The notes under the pieces: generated by a model
Seen by the model: the letters and a program-made list of their open reading frames with translations, nothing else
What the model was told of the DNA's origin: nothing
Databases searched by the model: none
Shown: in pieces, positions 16,790 through 25,996 of the stretch
Numbering within the stretch: the stretch's first letter is position 1
Layout: every line of letters starts with the position of its first letter
Translations under genes and position numbers: made by a program
Assembly: GCA_947498765.1 (NCBI GenBank)
Contig: CANMLG010000059.1
Location: 39,231 to 103,230, forward strand
Length of the DNA stretch: 64,000 bases
Reading direction: 5' to 3'
Source: an uncultured Aquimarina sp.
GTDB lineage: Bacteria; Bacteroidota; Bacteroidia; Flavobacteriales; Flavobacteriaceae

Positions 16790-18463
16790 ATGAAAAATTA
16801 TATAAAATATATCTCAATATTTTCACTAGCCTTAGTGGCTTGTGAACCCGAATTTGATAACGAAGTTAGCGGAACACCTGCTCCACAAAGTAGTGGCGAA
16901 GCTGACTTTTCCACCTATGTTGCCCTAGGAAACTCATTAACCGCTGGAGTTGCTGACCAGACCTTATATATTGACGGACAGCAAGTCGCTTTCCCTGTTT
17001 TAATGGCAGAACAAATGAAAGCTGCTGGTGGGGGCGAATTTACCGTGCCTTTTATGGCAGATAATATTGGAGGTTTCCCTGGTATTCCAGAAACTGACCC
17101 AGAGACTGGAGATCCGATACCTAATACTTTACGTTTTCCGCCAAGGTTAGTATTTAATGCTTCAACTAGACTGCCTGAATTAATAGAAGGCGTATCCACC
17201 ACTAACCCTACTACAATACTTGATGGTCCATTTAACAATATGGGTGTACCTGGCGCTAAAAGTTTTCATTTAGGTTTTTCTGGATATGGAAATGTAGCTG
17301 GATTAAGTATGGGAACGTCGAATCCCTTTTTTGTGCGTTTCGCTTCTGAAGCAACTACTTCTGTACTTGCCGATGCTTTAGCACAACAACCTACCTTTTT
17401 CAGTTTATGGATTGGAGGCAACGATGTACTTAGTTATGCTACAAGTGGAGGTATTGGAAAAGTACAATCTAATGAAGACGCTATGGCTGAAATACCACCT
17501 GGACAAGATGACATAACTAATCCTGGATTCTTTAATGATGCTTTTAATGGAATTGTTGATAACTTAACCACTAATGGAGCAAAAGGACTTGTTATCAATG
17601 TACCTGATGTTAAAAGTTTACCATTTTTTACTACTGTACCAAACAATGCTTTAGTTCTAGATGCTGAACAAGCAGCTAGTTTAACTGGTTTTTTCAGAGC
17701 TTATGTAGGTGTATTAACCCAAGGAGCCGTTGTCCAAGCAGTAACTCAAGCTATAACTCAAGCACAAACCAATGGAGTAACTGATCCAGCCGCACTTGCT
17801 CAAATACAAGCACAAGCTACTGAAGCCGCTATTGCTCAAGCTTCACCTGTGCTTAGTCAATATGCTTTTACATTTACCCCTGGCCCAAATCGTTTTTTAA
17901 TTAAAACTGATGAAACTCTTACCAATCCAATAGGTTTAAGACAAATGACCGAAAGTGAGCTATTATTACTTTCTATTGATCAAACGGCGTTACGTACACA
18001 AGGTTATGGCAGTGTAGCTATTACTCCCGAAGTTTTAGCGGTATTAGGAAAACTACAAACTGCTCCAGAAACTGTTACACTTGATGAGGGTAATCTTGTT
18101 GTAAATGCAGTAAGACCTATAGAAGATAAAGATGCTTTAGATGATAACGAAATTTCTAATATTGCCACTGCAACTCAAGCTATAAACGCAATTATAAAAA
18201 CTAAAGCTGAAGAAAAAGACTTGGCTTTTTACGATGCCAATGCACGTTTAAATGTGCTAAGTACCACTGGTGTTAACGTAAATGGATCTGTAATAACAAG
18301 CACACTTGTTAGAGGAGGCTTCTTTTCGTTAGATGGGGTACACCTTTCGCCTCGTGGAAATGCTGTAATTGCTAATGAAATGATGGAAACTATTAATGCC
18401 AAATATGGTTCGACATTACAACCTGTTGCCTCTGGTACATTCCCTACAGTAAGGCTGAAATAG
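16790..18463 (+). CDS. SGNH/GDSL hydrolase lipoprotein
   Basis: A 557-residue lipoprotein (signal ending FSLALVAC, then EPEFDNE) with the SGNH esterase blocks: GNSLTAG with nucleophile Ser49, WIGGNDVLSYA (block III Asn), and DGVHLSPRGNAV carrying the catalytic Asp and His. An insertion rich in Ala and Gln (about residues 290-350) separates blocks III and V, making the protein longer than simple GDSL enzymes. It follows the FadL-like gene by 50 bp and probably acts on lipids or esters at the cell surface, feeding that channel. A strong terminator follows. Confidence 0.9.
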   Translation: MKNYIKYISIFSLALVACEPEFDNEVSGTPAPQSSGEADFSTYVALGNSLTAGVADQTLYIDGQQVAFPVLMAEQMKAAGGGEFTVPFMADNIGGFPGIPETDPETGDPIPNTLRFPPRLVFNASTRLPELIEGVSTTNPTTILDGPFNNMGVPGAKSFHLGFSGYGNVAGLSMGTSNPFFVRFASEATTSVLADALAQQPTFFSLWIGGNDVLSYATSGGIGKVQSNEDAMAEIPPGQDDITNPGFFNDAFNGIVDNLTTNGAKGLVINVPDVKSLPFFTTVPNNALVLDAEQAASLTGFFRAYVGVLTQGAVVQAVTQAITQAQTNGVTDPAALAQIQAQATEAAIAQASPVLSQYAFTFTPGPNRFLIKTDETLTNPIGLRQMTESELLLLSIDQTALRTQGYGSVAITPEVLAVLGKLQTAPETVTLDEGNLVVNAVRPIEDKDALDDNEISNIATATQAINAIIKTKAEEKDLAFYDANARLNVLSTTGVNVNGSVITSTLVRGGFFSLDGVHLSPRGNAVIANEMMETINAKYGSTLQPVASGTFPTVRLK

Positions 18464-18488
18464 GATTATATTTTACACACTATATTTT

Positions 18489-18526
18489 AAAAACCTCCAT
18501 CAATTGATTTTGATGGAGGTTTTTTC
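18489..18526. terminator. strong bidirectional terminator
   Basis: AACCTCCATCAA (18492-18503) pairs perfectly with TTGATGGAGGTT (18510-18521) around a 6-nt loop, followed by T6. It ends the FadL/SGNH operon and overlaps the end of the convergent gene at 18525. Confidence 0.9.
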
Positions 18527-19385
18527 ACCTTATTCGTGTTTTAGAATATTGATCAGCTTCATTTTCAAAGAAGTTATCACTACTTGAGTTCTTTCCAATT
18601 TCTTCTAATCCATATAATCCAAAAAACAAAGCTCCATGAAAATCTAAATAAAATAAATCTCTCAACCTATCGAATCTAGGATATTTCGTTTCGGCTATTT
18701 TAAGATCTGATTCAAAAAAACTATTTACAAAATTATAATCTTCATATTGATACGTATGCAAAATTTCATGTGCTATAATTTCATACTCTGTATCCAATAA
18801 ACTTTTATCAATAACCACTGATTTCCCTATTGCTTTACCTGTAACTGGTGTTCCGAATAAGGATACTTTATCATTTGTAAAAATAAATTCTCCTGTTCTA
18901 AAACTTTCCTCAAATTCAAACTTATTATTACTAGCGGTTATAATTACTGAAACAAAAGCCATGGGCTTTATTTTGTATCGAAATTTTAACTTATTCTCAA
19001 GTTCTAATTCGAATCTATTAAAGCCAATATCAAAATGCCATTTTTTCCAAAAATTTTTATTTAGAGCTGCATTTTCAACAATTGACACACCAGCAGCGTT
19101 TAAAATCTTTGCTCCCCAACTATACTCCAGTTTGCGTCTTTCCCCTATTAAACCTAATAAGTTTTTGCTCTCATGTATTAAATATCCCCCTAAAGCTCCT
19201 TGCCTAAATCCTTTAAAAAAAACTTTGCCCCATTTTTCATTAGGTTTTTTATTAATAACTGAACCAATACTACTTCCTAAGGCTCCAAGTCCAATATTAT
19301 AAAAAGCTAGCTCTGTTTTATTTTGTCCGAATAAATTAGCAGAAAAAACAAATACTAAAACAAACAATTTCTTTTTAATTGACAT
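18525..19385 (-). CDS. secreted HExxH-containing protein of unknown function
   Basis: From the ATG at 19385 the product has 286 residues with a signal peptide (MSIKKKLFVLVFVFSANLFG). Near the middle-to-C-terminal part it carries HEILHTYQYEDY, a HExxH zinc-protease-like motif with a following aromatic/acidic cluster, and later DFHGALFFGLYGLEE. Early on, GLGALGSSIGSVINKKPNEKW is Gly-rich. I recognise no named family, but the form is common as a small hypothetical envelope protein of Bacteroidota. Whether it is a true peptidase is uncertain, because the third zinc ligand is not obvious. An upstream TTG would add 28 hydrophobic residues; I prefer the ATG. Confidence 0.7.
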   Translation of the reverse strand: MSIKKKLFVLVFVFSANLFGQNKTELAFYNIGLGALGSSIGSVINKKPNEKWGKVFFKGFRQGALGGYLIHESKNLLGLIGERRKLEYSWGAKILNAAGVSIVENAALNKNFWKKWHFDIGFNRFELELENKLKFRYKIKPMAFVSVIITASNNKFEFEESFRTGEFIFTNDKVSLFGTPVTGKAIGKSVVIDKSLLDTEYEIIAHEILHTYQYEDYNFVNSFFESDLKIAETKYPRFDRLRDLFYLDFHGALFFGLYGLEEIGKNSSSDNFFENEADQYSKTRIR

Positions 19386-19702
19386 AGGAATTTCTTTGAA
19401 AAAAGTGATTAATAACAAAAGAACCATCAAATAAACTAAATACTTATTTACCAAAAAAGTAAAACTCAACTTTACAGCTACAATAACATAAAGTTCACAT
19501 TGTTAAAAAAAACTCATTAATTATATTTTATGTATCCAATAATTAATTTATATAAAAATTTATGCATACTTTTTATTAAGTTTATACAAACATAATCGAC
19601 TAATTACAAAACACTTACTATGCAATACTAATTACAGAATAATTTTTCCAGTTACTACAAAAATTATTTCGTGAACTATTTTAACCCTTAAAAATTAAAA
19701 TT
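19386..19702. other. intergenic stretch
   Basis: AT-rich leader between divergent genes. I see no RNA gene, repeat or ORF with support. Confidence 0.5.
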
Positions 19703-20095
19703 ATGAGACGAATACTTTTATCATTACTAGGCACCTTGGCATTTACTAGTATACAGGCACAGTACAATGTAAACAGAACACTTCCTTTAGGCATTGGCAT
19801 GAGTCATTTTGAAAGCAAATCAAGTGAATATATACTGGAAAAAAAGATCAATACAGAGGCTTCATCCGATGTTATACATAATTATTCTGTACACCCTAAT
19901 CCTGCCCATATTGGAGAAAATATTAAAATAAGCAACTTACAAAAAGGCGATATCATTCACATTTTTGAACCCGAAGGCGCTCTTGTTTCTACCCAAATAA
20001 TTGATGTAGATCAACATGTTAACACCCATGAACTTACCAGTGGTGAATATTTATTACGTACTAAAACACTTTTCGTGAAGTTATTGATTCATTAG
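19703..20095 (+). CDS. tiny secreted protein: signal peptide plus T9SS sorting domain
   Basis: This 130-residue protein has a signal peptide (MRRILLSLLGTLAFTSIQA, then QYN), only about 35 residues of middle sequence, and then a type IX secretion C-terminal sorting domain: VHPNPAHIGENIKISNL, IHIFEPEGALV and SGEYLLRTKTLFVKLLIH. T9SS cargo usually has a large enzymatic or adhesive body; here almost nothing lies between the two targeting signals. It is probably exported across the outer membrane. It could be a remnant of a larger protein whose cargo was deleted, or a small surface peptide. A heptamer tandem repeat follows the stop codon. Confidence 0.8.
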   Translation: MRRILLSLLGTLAFTSIQAQYNVNRTLPLGIGMSHFESKSSEYILEKKINTEASSDVIHNYSVHPNPAHIGENIKISNLQKGDIIHIFEPEGALVSTQIIDVDQHVNTHELTSGEYLLRTKTLFVKLLIH

Positions 20096-20098
20096 TGG

Positions 20099-20140
20099 TT
20101 GTTGGTTGTTGGTTGTTGGTTGTTGGTTGTTGGTTGTTGG
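20099..20140 (+). repeat. tandem heptamer repeat, six copies of TTGTTGG
   Basis: Six perfect copies of a 7-bp unit begin 3 bp after the stop codon at 20095. Like the tract at 14395, it has a 7-bp period and follows a gene end directly. Copy number is likely to vary. Confidence 0.95.
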
Positions 20141-20382
20141 TAACAATGCAGAAAAAATTATTCTTTTCATTATTTAAATTTTATAGTTGTCATTTTTTAT
20201 TTACCATCTAGCTTTATTCTAGATTTAAAAAACTGACTCGTTCAGGATCTAGAACACTATTTTTAACAAAATCATACTAATAAATACCATCAATACTCCT
20301 AATAAAAAACTAGCTTTAACCAACTCGCTAAAATTTAACTTTTTGTAAGAAATTAAAAATTGGTAAACCTTTAAAAATGTAT

Positions 20383-20390
20383 TACTTTTG
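20383..20390 (+). promoter_or_regulatory. minus-7 element of the tig promoter
   Basis: TACTTTTG fits TAnnTTTG; a TTGG lies 19 bp upstream (20360-20363) as the minus-33 element. The ATG of tig is 34 bp downstream. Confidence 0.65.
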
Positions 20391-20423
20391 CACCCAATTT
20401 ATTTCTACTAAATAATAGCCAGA

Positions 20424-21743
20424 ATGAACATTTCTAAAGAGCAGATTGATGATTTAAATGCGGTGGTTACCGTAAATATCGAAAAAGAAGATTACAGTGA
20501 TCGCGTTGAAAAGATCCTAAAAGACTATAGAAAAAATGCCAATATCCCTGGTTTTAGAAAAGGTCACGTACCTATGGGAATGGTTAAAAAACAATACGGT
20601 CAGGCAGTTTTGGTTGATGAAATCAATAAATTGATTCAAGAAACACTAAACAACTACCTTACTGAAGAAAAATTAGATGTATTAGGAAATCCACTTCCAA
20701 AGGAACAAGCTGATTTTAGCTGGGATGCCGAAAAATTCACTTTCGAATTTGAGCTTGGATTAGCCCCTAAATTTGATGTAAACCTACAAGGTAAAGAGGC
20801 TATTAAACAATACAAAATTGTGGCTACTGAGGAAATGATTGACAATCAATTGAAATCAATCCAAAAGCAATATGGAAAATTAACTCCTGTTGATGTAGTA
20901 GCTAACGAAAATGTAGTGGCTGGTTTATTTGAAAACGAAACCGCTTCAATTAGCAAACAAGCTAGTGTTGAATTGGATAGTTTACAAGAAAAGACCAAAG
21001 AGCAATTCATTGGCGCTAAAGTTAACGATGTGATTACTGTTAATACTAAAGATTTGTTTGAAAACAATCAACTTTTAGTATCATTAGTAGGCGTAAGTCA
21101 AGAACAAAAAGATCTTATTGACGTTGATGTTACCTTTACTGTTTCGGAAGTAAACGAACGTATTTTAGCAGATTTAGACCAAGAGTTATTCGACAAACTT
21201 TTTACTGACAAAAGCGTAACTTCTGTTTCTGAATTAAAAGAAAAAATTAAAGAAGACGCCGAAAATCAGTTTGCACAACAAGCCGATCAGCAATTACTAA
21301 ACACAATTACTGAAAGTGTTATTGAAAATACTACATTTGATTTACCTGCCGACTTTTTGAAAAAATGGTTACAAGTTTCGGGAGAAAAACAATTAACTGC
21401 CGATGAAGCTGCTGCTGAATATGAAAAAAGCGAAAAAGGCTTGCGTTTTCAATTAATTGAAGGTAAAATTATTACCGACAACAACCTACAAATTACTTAC
21501 GACGAAATTAAAGATCACGCTAAGGAATTAATCAAAGGACAAATGGCTCAATTTGGGCAAACGAATCCTGAAGATAAAGAATTAGAAGAAATTGCAGGTC
21601 GTATTTTAGGAAACCAAGACGAAGTAAAACGTATTTCGGAGCAGTTAATGAGTCAAAAATTGTTAGCTTTTTATAAAGAAAACGCTAAGTTAGAAGAAAA
21701 AGAAATTACTTTTGACGACTTTATAAAAGAGGTATACAACTAA
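20424..21743 (+). CDS. tig: trigger factor
   Basis: A 439-residue ribosome-associated chaperone and prolyl isomerase that meets nascent chains at the exit tunnel. The N-terminal ribosome-binding domain has the signature NIPGFRKGHVPMG (about residues 40-52), followed by a divergent FKBP-like middle domain and a helical C-terminal domain. It lies upstream of clpP and clpX, the classic tig-clpP-clpX order, but a terminator hairpin between tig and clpP suggests partly separate transcription. Confidence 0.95.
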   Translation: MNISKEQIDDLNAVVTVNIEKEDYSDRVEKILKDYRKNANIPGFRKGHVPMGMVKKQYGQAVLVDEINKLIQETLNNYLTEEKLDVLGNPLPKEQADFSWDAEKFTFEFELGLAPKFDVNLQGKEAIKQYKIVATEEMIDNQLKSIQKQYGKLTPVDVVANENVVAGLFENETASISKQASVELDSLQEKTKEQFIGAKVNDVITVNTKDLFENNQLLVSLVGVSQEQKDLIDVDVTFTVSEVNERILADLDQELFDKLFTDKSVTSVSELKEKIKEDAENQFAQQADQQLLNTITESVIENTTFDLPADFLKKWLQVSGEKQLTADEAAAEYEKSEKGLRFQLIEGKIITDNNLQITYDEIKDHAKELIKGQMAQFGQTNPEDKELEEIAGRILGNQDEVKRISEQLMSQKLLAFYKENAKLEEKEITFDDFIKEVYN

Positions 21744-21799
21744 ACAAATACGTATAAAGTGTTATTTATATGTATTGAATTTTAAAATATCCTATCTTT

Positions 21800-21833
21800 A
21801 AGGCGTAGAACTATAGTTTTACGCCTTTTTTTT
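21800..21833 (+). terminator. rho-independent terminator after tig
   Basis: AAGGCGTAGAAC pairs with GTTTTACGCCTT around a 4-nt loop and is followed by T8. It lies 57 bp after the tig stop and 24 bp before the clpP ATG. Confidence 0.85.
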
Positions 21834-21856
21834 AAACTTAAAATTATTTCTTATCT

Positions 21857-22531
21857 ATGGATTACGGAAAAGAATTCGAAAAATACGCAACTAAACACCA
21901 CGGAATAAATAGTAACTACTATGGGCAACTAACTAGTGCTATGACACCCGTTGGCATGACTCCAAATATTATTGAAGAACGCCAGATGAACGCTGTTGCT
22001 ATGGATGTTTTTTCGAGATTAATGATGGATCGTATTATCTTTTTAGGTACAGGTATTAACGATCAAATTGCTAATATTGTTCAAGCTCAGTTATTGTTTT
22101 TAGAAAGCACTGATTCTAATAAAGACATACAAATTTATATTAACTCTCCAGGTGGTGGTGTATATGCCGGACTAGGTATTTATGATACTATGCAGTTCAT
22201 TAAGCCTGATGTAGCTACTATTTGTACCGGTATGGCGGCATCAATGGGAGCCGTATTAATGTGCGCAGGTCAAAAAGGAAAACGTTCCGCTTTACCACAT
22301 AGCCGCATTATGATTCATCAGCCCTTAGGAGGTGCACAAGGACAAGCTAGTGATATTGAAATTACAGCAAGAGAAATTTTAATTCTTAAAGAAGAATTAT
22401 ATAATATTATTGCAAAACATTCTGGTCAAAGTTATGATAAAGTTTACAATGACAGTGACCGTGATTATTGGATGAAAGCAGATAAAGCTTTAGAATATGG
22501 TATGATTGATGAAATCCTTACCAGAAAATAA
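21857..22531 (+). CDS. clpP: ATP-dependent Clp protease proteolytic subunit
   Basis: A 224-residue ClpP serine protease that forms the tetradecameric chamber fed by ClpX. The catalytic Ser129 is in GMAASMGA and His154 in RIMIHQPLGG; SPGGGVYAGLGIYDTMQ and GQASDIEITARE are also characteristic. Slightly long N-terminus (about 30 residues before the core) is usual in Bacteroidota and is normally processed. clpX follows after 71 bp on the same strand. Confidence 0.97.
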   Translation: MDYGKEFEKYATKHHGINSNYYGQLTSAMTPVGMTPNIIEERQMNAVAMDVFSRLMMDRIIFLGTGINDQIANIVQAQLLFLESTDSNKDIQIYINSPGGGVYAGLGIYDTMQFIKPDVATICTGMAASMGAVLMCAGQKGKRSALPHSRIMIHQPLGGAQGQASDIEITAREILILKEELYNIIAKHSGQSYDKVYNDSDRDYWMKADKALEYGMIDEILTRK

Positions 22532-22602
22532 TACCTTTGCAGGAGGTAATTCATTAGTTATAACTTACTAATAAAACAATAAATAACCAGAACAAATAAA
22601 AG

Positions 22603-23832
22603 ATGGCGAAAGATGATTTAGAATGTTCCTTTTGTGGACGTAAAAAACCTGAAACAAGCTTGTTAATTGCTGGTTTGGATGCTCACATTTGTGATCGCTG
22701 TATTCAACAAGCCTATGGTATTGTTGTAGAAGAATCAAAAGATGAAGATGGGGAAGAACTAAGTCAAGAATTAGTATTGAGCAAACCAAAAGCTATTAAA
22801 GAGTTTTTGGATACCTATATTATTGGTCAAGATTTTTCAAAAAAGGTGATTTCAGTTGCTGTATACAACCACTACAAAAGGTTATTGCAAAAAAAATCTG
22901 ATGATGATATTGAAATACAAAAAAGTAATATCATTTTAGTTGGGCAAACTGGTACTGGAAAAACATTAATTGCAAAAACTATTGCAAGGATGCTAAATGT
23001 ACCTTTGGCAATTGTTGATGCTACCGTATTAACCGAGGCAGGCTATGTAGGTGAAGATGTAGAAACCATTCTGACTAAACTTTTACAAGCCGCGGATTAC
23101 AACCTTGAAAAAGCACAACGTGGTATTGTTTTTATTGATGAAATAGACAAAATTGCACGTAAAAGTGATAATCCTAGCATTACACGTGACGTATCGGGCG
23201 AAGGAGTACAACAAGCCTTGTTAAAACTTTTAGAAGGAACTACAGTTAATGTTCCACCTAAAGGAGGACGTAAGCACCCAGATCAAAAATTTATTGAAGT
23301 GAATACTGAAAATATTTTATTTATTGCTGGCGGTGCCTTTGATGGTATTGAACGAAATATACAAAAACGCTTGAATATGCAAGCTGTTGGTTTTAGCGCT
23401 TCTATTAAAGAGGAGGTAATTGAAAAAGAAAACTTACTTCAATACATTATCCCAAAAGATCTCAAGGATTTTGGTTTAATTCCCGAAATTATTGGTCGTT
23501 TACCTGTATTAAGTTACATGAATCCTTTGGATTCTAAAACACTTAGAGCTATTTTAACCGAACCTAAAAACGCTATTATTAAACAATACACGAAATTATT
23601 CGAAATGGATGATATCGAGTTTTCAATTACTGATGGTGCTTTAGATTTTATTGTTGAAAAAGCCAATGAATACAAATTAGGAGCTAGAGGTTTACGCTCT
23701 TTATGCGAAGCTATTTTAACCGATGCCATGTTTGAGCTACCCGATAGTGATGAAAAATCATTTAAAGTAACTAAAGACTACGCAGAGAAAAAATTAAACA
23801 AGGCTAGCATAAAACTAAAAGCAGTTTCATAA
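22603..23832 (+). CDS. clpX: ATP-dependent Clp protease ATP-binding subunit ClpX
   Basis: A 409-residue AAA+ unfoldase that delivers substrates to ClpP. It has the N-terminal C4 zinc-binding domain ([10 protein letters not shown] ... HICDRCI), Walker A GQTGTGKT (residues 114-121), the GYVGEDVE pore loop, Walker [12 protein letters not shown], and sensor/arginine-finger regions including [11 protein letters not shown] and YKLGARGLR. It ends at a strong bidirectional terminator shared with ctpA. Confidence 0.97.
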   Translation: MAKDDLECSFCGRKKPETSLLIAGLDAHICDRCIQQAYGIVVEESKDEDGEELSQELVLSKPKAIKEFLDTYIIGQDFSKKVISVAVYNHYKRLLQKKSDDDIEIQKSNIILVGQTGTGKTLIAKTIARMLNVPLAIVDATVLTEAGYVGEDVETILTKLLQAADYNLEKAQRGIVFIDEIDKIARKSDNPSITRDVSGEGVQQALLKLLEGTTVNVPPKGGRKHPDQKFIEVNTENILFIAGGAFDGIERNIQKRLNMQAVGFSASIKEEVIEKENLLQYIIPKDLKDFGLIPEIIGRLPVLSYMNPLDSKTLRAILTEPKNAIIKQYTKLFEMDDIEFSITDGALDFIVEKANEYKLGARGLRSLCEAILTDAMFELPDSDEKSFKVTKDYAEKKLNKASIKLKAVS

Positions 23833-23853
23833 TACCAATTCTAAATGTTAGCA

Positions 23854-23895
23854 CAAAAAAAGCTCAGTTTTGAAAAATAACTGAGCTTTTTTTAT
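23854..23895. terminator. bidirectional terminator between clpX and ctpA
   Basis: AAAAAAAGCTCAGTT pairs with AACTGAGCTTTTTTT around a short loop; the A run and T run allow it to work in both directions, and it lies between convergent stop codons. Confidence 0.92.
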
Positions 23896-23915
23896 GACAT
23901 AAACTGAGATTGGTT

Positions 23916-25490
23916 CTAATCTTTTTGCTCCAAACTTAGTACACGCAACAACATTGGGTCTGTTTTAATTTTTAACTTGTAACTCAAATTTGTTGAAAAT
24001 AATTGGTTCCCAATTTCGGCTTTTATACAGGTTTTTATTTGTTCATTAATTGTAGCTCCTGTAAATTCCAACCCACGTTTAACCGCATAATTTTTAAACT
24101 GCCTTAATAGCACATCGGTTATTTCTAAAGAAAGAACACTTTCTTCATTTAATGTATTATAAAACCCACGATTAGTATCCAACTCCTCAAACACAAAACG
24201 ACTCAATACTCCCGAATACTCTGCATACTCTAGTACCTCAACATTTCTATCCTTTGCTTTTCCTATATACACATCTGGAATAATACCTCCGCCGCCATAG
24301 ACAACTTTACCCTTTGGCGTTGTAAATACTAGAGTGTCATTTACCTTTATTTTTGTTGAATCTTGTAATTCCCCAGTATCAAAACGCTTGAGGTATTCTT
24401 CGTTATAAGCCTCTACTCCATTTTTATAGGAACGCTGTATTGACCTCCCCGTTGGTGTAAAATATTGCGAAACGGTTAATCGAACTACACTTCCATCACC
24501 TAAATCCATTTCTCGCTGTACTAATCCTTTTCCAAACGAACGACGTCCTACTATGGTTCCTTTATCATTATCCTGTAATGCTCCTGCTAAAATTTCACTA
24601 GCCGATGCCGAATTTTCATCAATTAATACATACACCTGTCCATTTTCAAAATCTCCTTTTTTAGTTGCGAAGGATTTTTCAATTTTACCTTGACGATTTT
24701 TTGTAAACATAATTAATTTATCATCTTCCAAAAATTCATCTGCTATTCTTAAAGCAGGTCTAATATACCCCCCTCCATTACCTCTTAAATCAAGTACTAA
24801 ACTTTTTAATACATTTTGTTTTGTTAATCTATCAAATGCCTCTTTAAACTCAACATAGGTAGTTTCCGAAAATCGTTCAATTTTTATAAAACCTACTTCT
24901 GGCGCAAGCATAAAAGCAGCCTCTACACTTTGCAATGGAACAATTCCACGAGTTACTTTTACACTAATATTTCCTTTTTGAGGTCGATAAACCAATAAAT
25001 CCACCTTACTATCTACGGGACCTTTTAACTTTGCTACCAAAGTATCACTATCCAATCTAGGACCAAACAAGGTATCCTTGTTAGCCATTAAAATACGATC
25101 ACCCGATAAAATTCCAGCCTTAGCACTTGGTCCAGATGGAATAGTACTTATTACCGCAATAGTATCTTTCCATACATAATAATTTACTCCAATACCAATA
25201 AAGTCACCTTGCATGCGTTCGCTAACAGAGGTAGCCTCTTTTGCAGAAATATATGTAGAATGCGGGTCTAGCTTTCCTAAAATACTTTTTACTGTAACCT
25301 CAACAATACTATCGGTATCCACTGGATCAACATATACATTATCTATATAATCTATTAATCTATTTAGCTTTTCTTTTGAAGGGTTTTCGGAAAAACTCAA
25401 ACTCCCAGTAGCATTCATATACCTTTTAGATAAGGCAAAACCAAGACTAAGTCCAATCATTACCAACAATACCGATCGGGTTAAGGACAT
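23916..25490 (-). CDS. C-terminal processing peptidase (S41A, CtpA-like)
   Basis: A 524-residue envelope protease with an N-terminal membrane helix (VLLVMIGLSLGFAL). A PDZ domain (GVNYYVWKDTIAVI onwards) recognises substrate C-termini, and the S41 catalytic domain has DLRGNGGGYIRPA, the Ser/Lys dyad ENSASASEIL (Ser294) and RSFGKGLVQ (Lys321). It cleaves C-terminal tails of periplasmic proteins. The ATG follows the dCMP deaminase stop codon with 1 nt between, so the two genes are translated from one mRNA. Confidence 0.95.
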   Translation of the reverse strand: MSLTRSVLLVMIGLSLGFALSKRYMNATGSLSFSENPSKEKLNRLIDYIDNVYVDPVDTDSIVEVTVKSILGKLDPHSTYISAKEATSVSERMQGDFIGIGVNYYVWKDTIAVISTIPSGPSAKAGILSGDRILMANKDTLFGPRLDSDTLVAKLKGPVDSKVDLLVYRPQKGNISVKVTRGIVPLQSVEAAFMLAPEVGFIKIERFSETTYVEFKEAFDRLTKQNVLKSLVLDLRGNGGGYIRPALRIADEFLEDDKLIMFTKNRQGKIEKSFATKKGDFENGQVYVLIDENSASASEILAGALQDNDKGTIVGRRSFGKGLVQREMDLGDGSVVRLTVSQYFTPTGRSIQRSYKNGVEAYNEEYLKRFDTGELQDSTKIKVNDTLVFTTPKGKVVYGGGGIIPDVYIGKAKDRNVEVLEYAEYSGVLSRFVFEELDTNRGFYNTLNEESVLSLEITDVLLRQFKNYAVKRGLEFTGATINEQIKTCIKAEIGNQLFSTNLSYKLKIKTDPMLLRVLSLEQKD

Positions 25491-25491
25491 A

Positions 25492-25926
25492 TTAGCTAAC
25501 TGTTATTTGTTCTATATGAGAAATTTCGACGCCTGCTTTTTCTAAAAATTTTAAACCAGAATCATCTTTGTAATGTGTTTGATACACCACTCGTTTTATA
25601 CCTGCTTGGTATATTAATTTGCTACATTCCTTACAAGGTGACAAGGTAATATATAGCGTAGCATCTTTACAAGATTGAGTAGATGAGGCTACTTTTAAAA
25701 TAGCATTCGCCTCTGCATGAAGCACATACCATTTCGTTATTCCATCATTATCTTCGCATGGGTTTTCAAAACCTGTTGGTGTACCATTATAACCATCTGA
25801 TATGATCATGCGATCTTTTACAATTACGGCCCCCACCTGCTTTCGCTTACAATGGGATAATTTGCCCCATTCTCGGGCTATACGCAAATAGGCTTTATCA
25901 AATTTTAATTGTTTTTGTTTAGGCAT
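25492..25926 (-). CDS. comEB: deoxycytidylate (dCMP) deaminase
   Basis: A 144-residue zinc enzyme of the cytidine-deaminase fold that turns dCMP into dUMP for dTMP synthesis. The zinc and proton-shuttle motif HAEANAIL and the second zinc motif PCKECSKLIYQAG are complete, and SDGYNGTPTGFENPCED is the substrate loop typical of the family. ATG 25926 is preferred to an upstream TTG, which would add a hydrophobic leader absent from the family. The minus-7 promoter element lies only 5 nt upstream of this ATG. Confidence 0.94.
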   Translation of the reverse strand: MPKQKQLKFDKAYLRIAREWGKLSHCKRKQVGAVIVKDRMIISDGYNGTPTGFENPCEDNDGITKWYVLHAEANAILKVASSTQSCKDATLYITLSPCKECSKLIYQAGIKRVVYQTHYKDDSGLKFLEKAGVEISHIEQITVS

Positions 25927-25930
25927 AAAA

Positions 25931-25965
25931 CAAAGATAGCTATACTGTAAATTAATTATCAAAAA
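25931..25965 (-). promoter_or_regulatory. promoter of the dCMP deaminase-ctpA operon
   Basis: On the minus strand TTTTTG is followed after 21 nt by TATCTTTG (25931-25938), an excellent fit to the Bacteroidota TTTG/TAnnTTTG promoter. The ATG begins 5 nt beyond the minus-7 element, so the transcript may start at or within a few bases of the start codon. Confidence 0.65.
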
Positions 25966-25996
25966 TAGCAATAAAACCACTCACAGCCTAAACACA

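Noticed and set aside
14395..20140. Short repeats as a possible CRISPR array
   Set aside because: The units are contiguous 7-mers without spacers; no cas genes are present.
22541..22547. AGGAGGT, a perfect Shine-Dalgarno-like sequence between clpP and clpX
   Set aside because: No start codon within reach, and Bacteroidota genes here do not use such sites.
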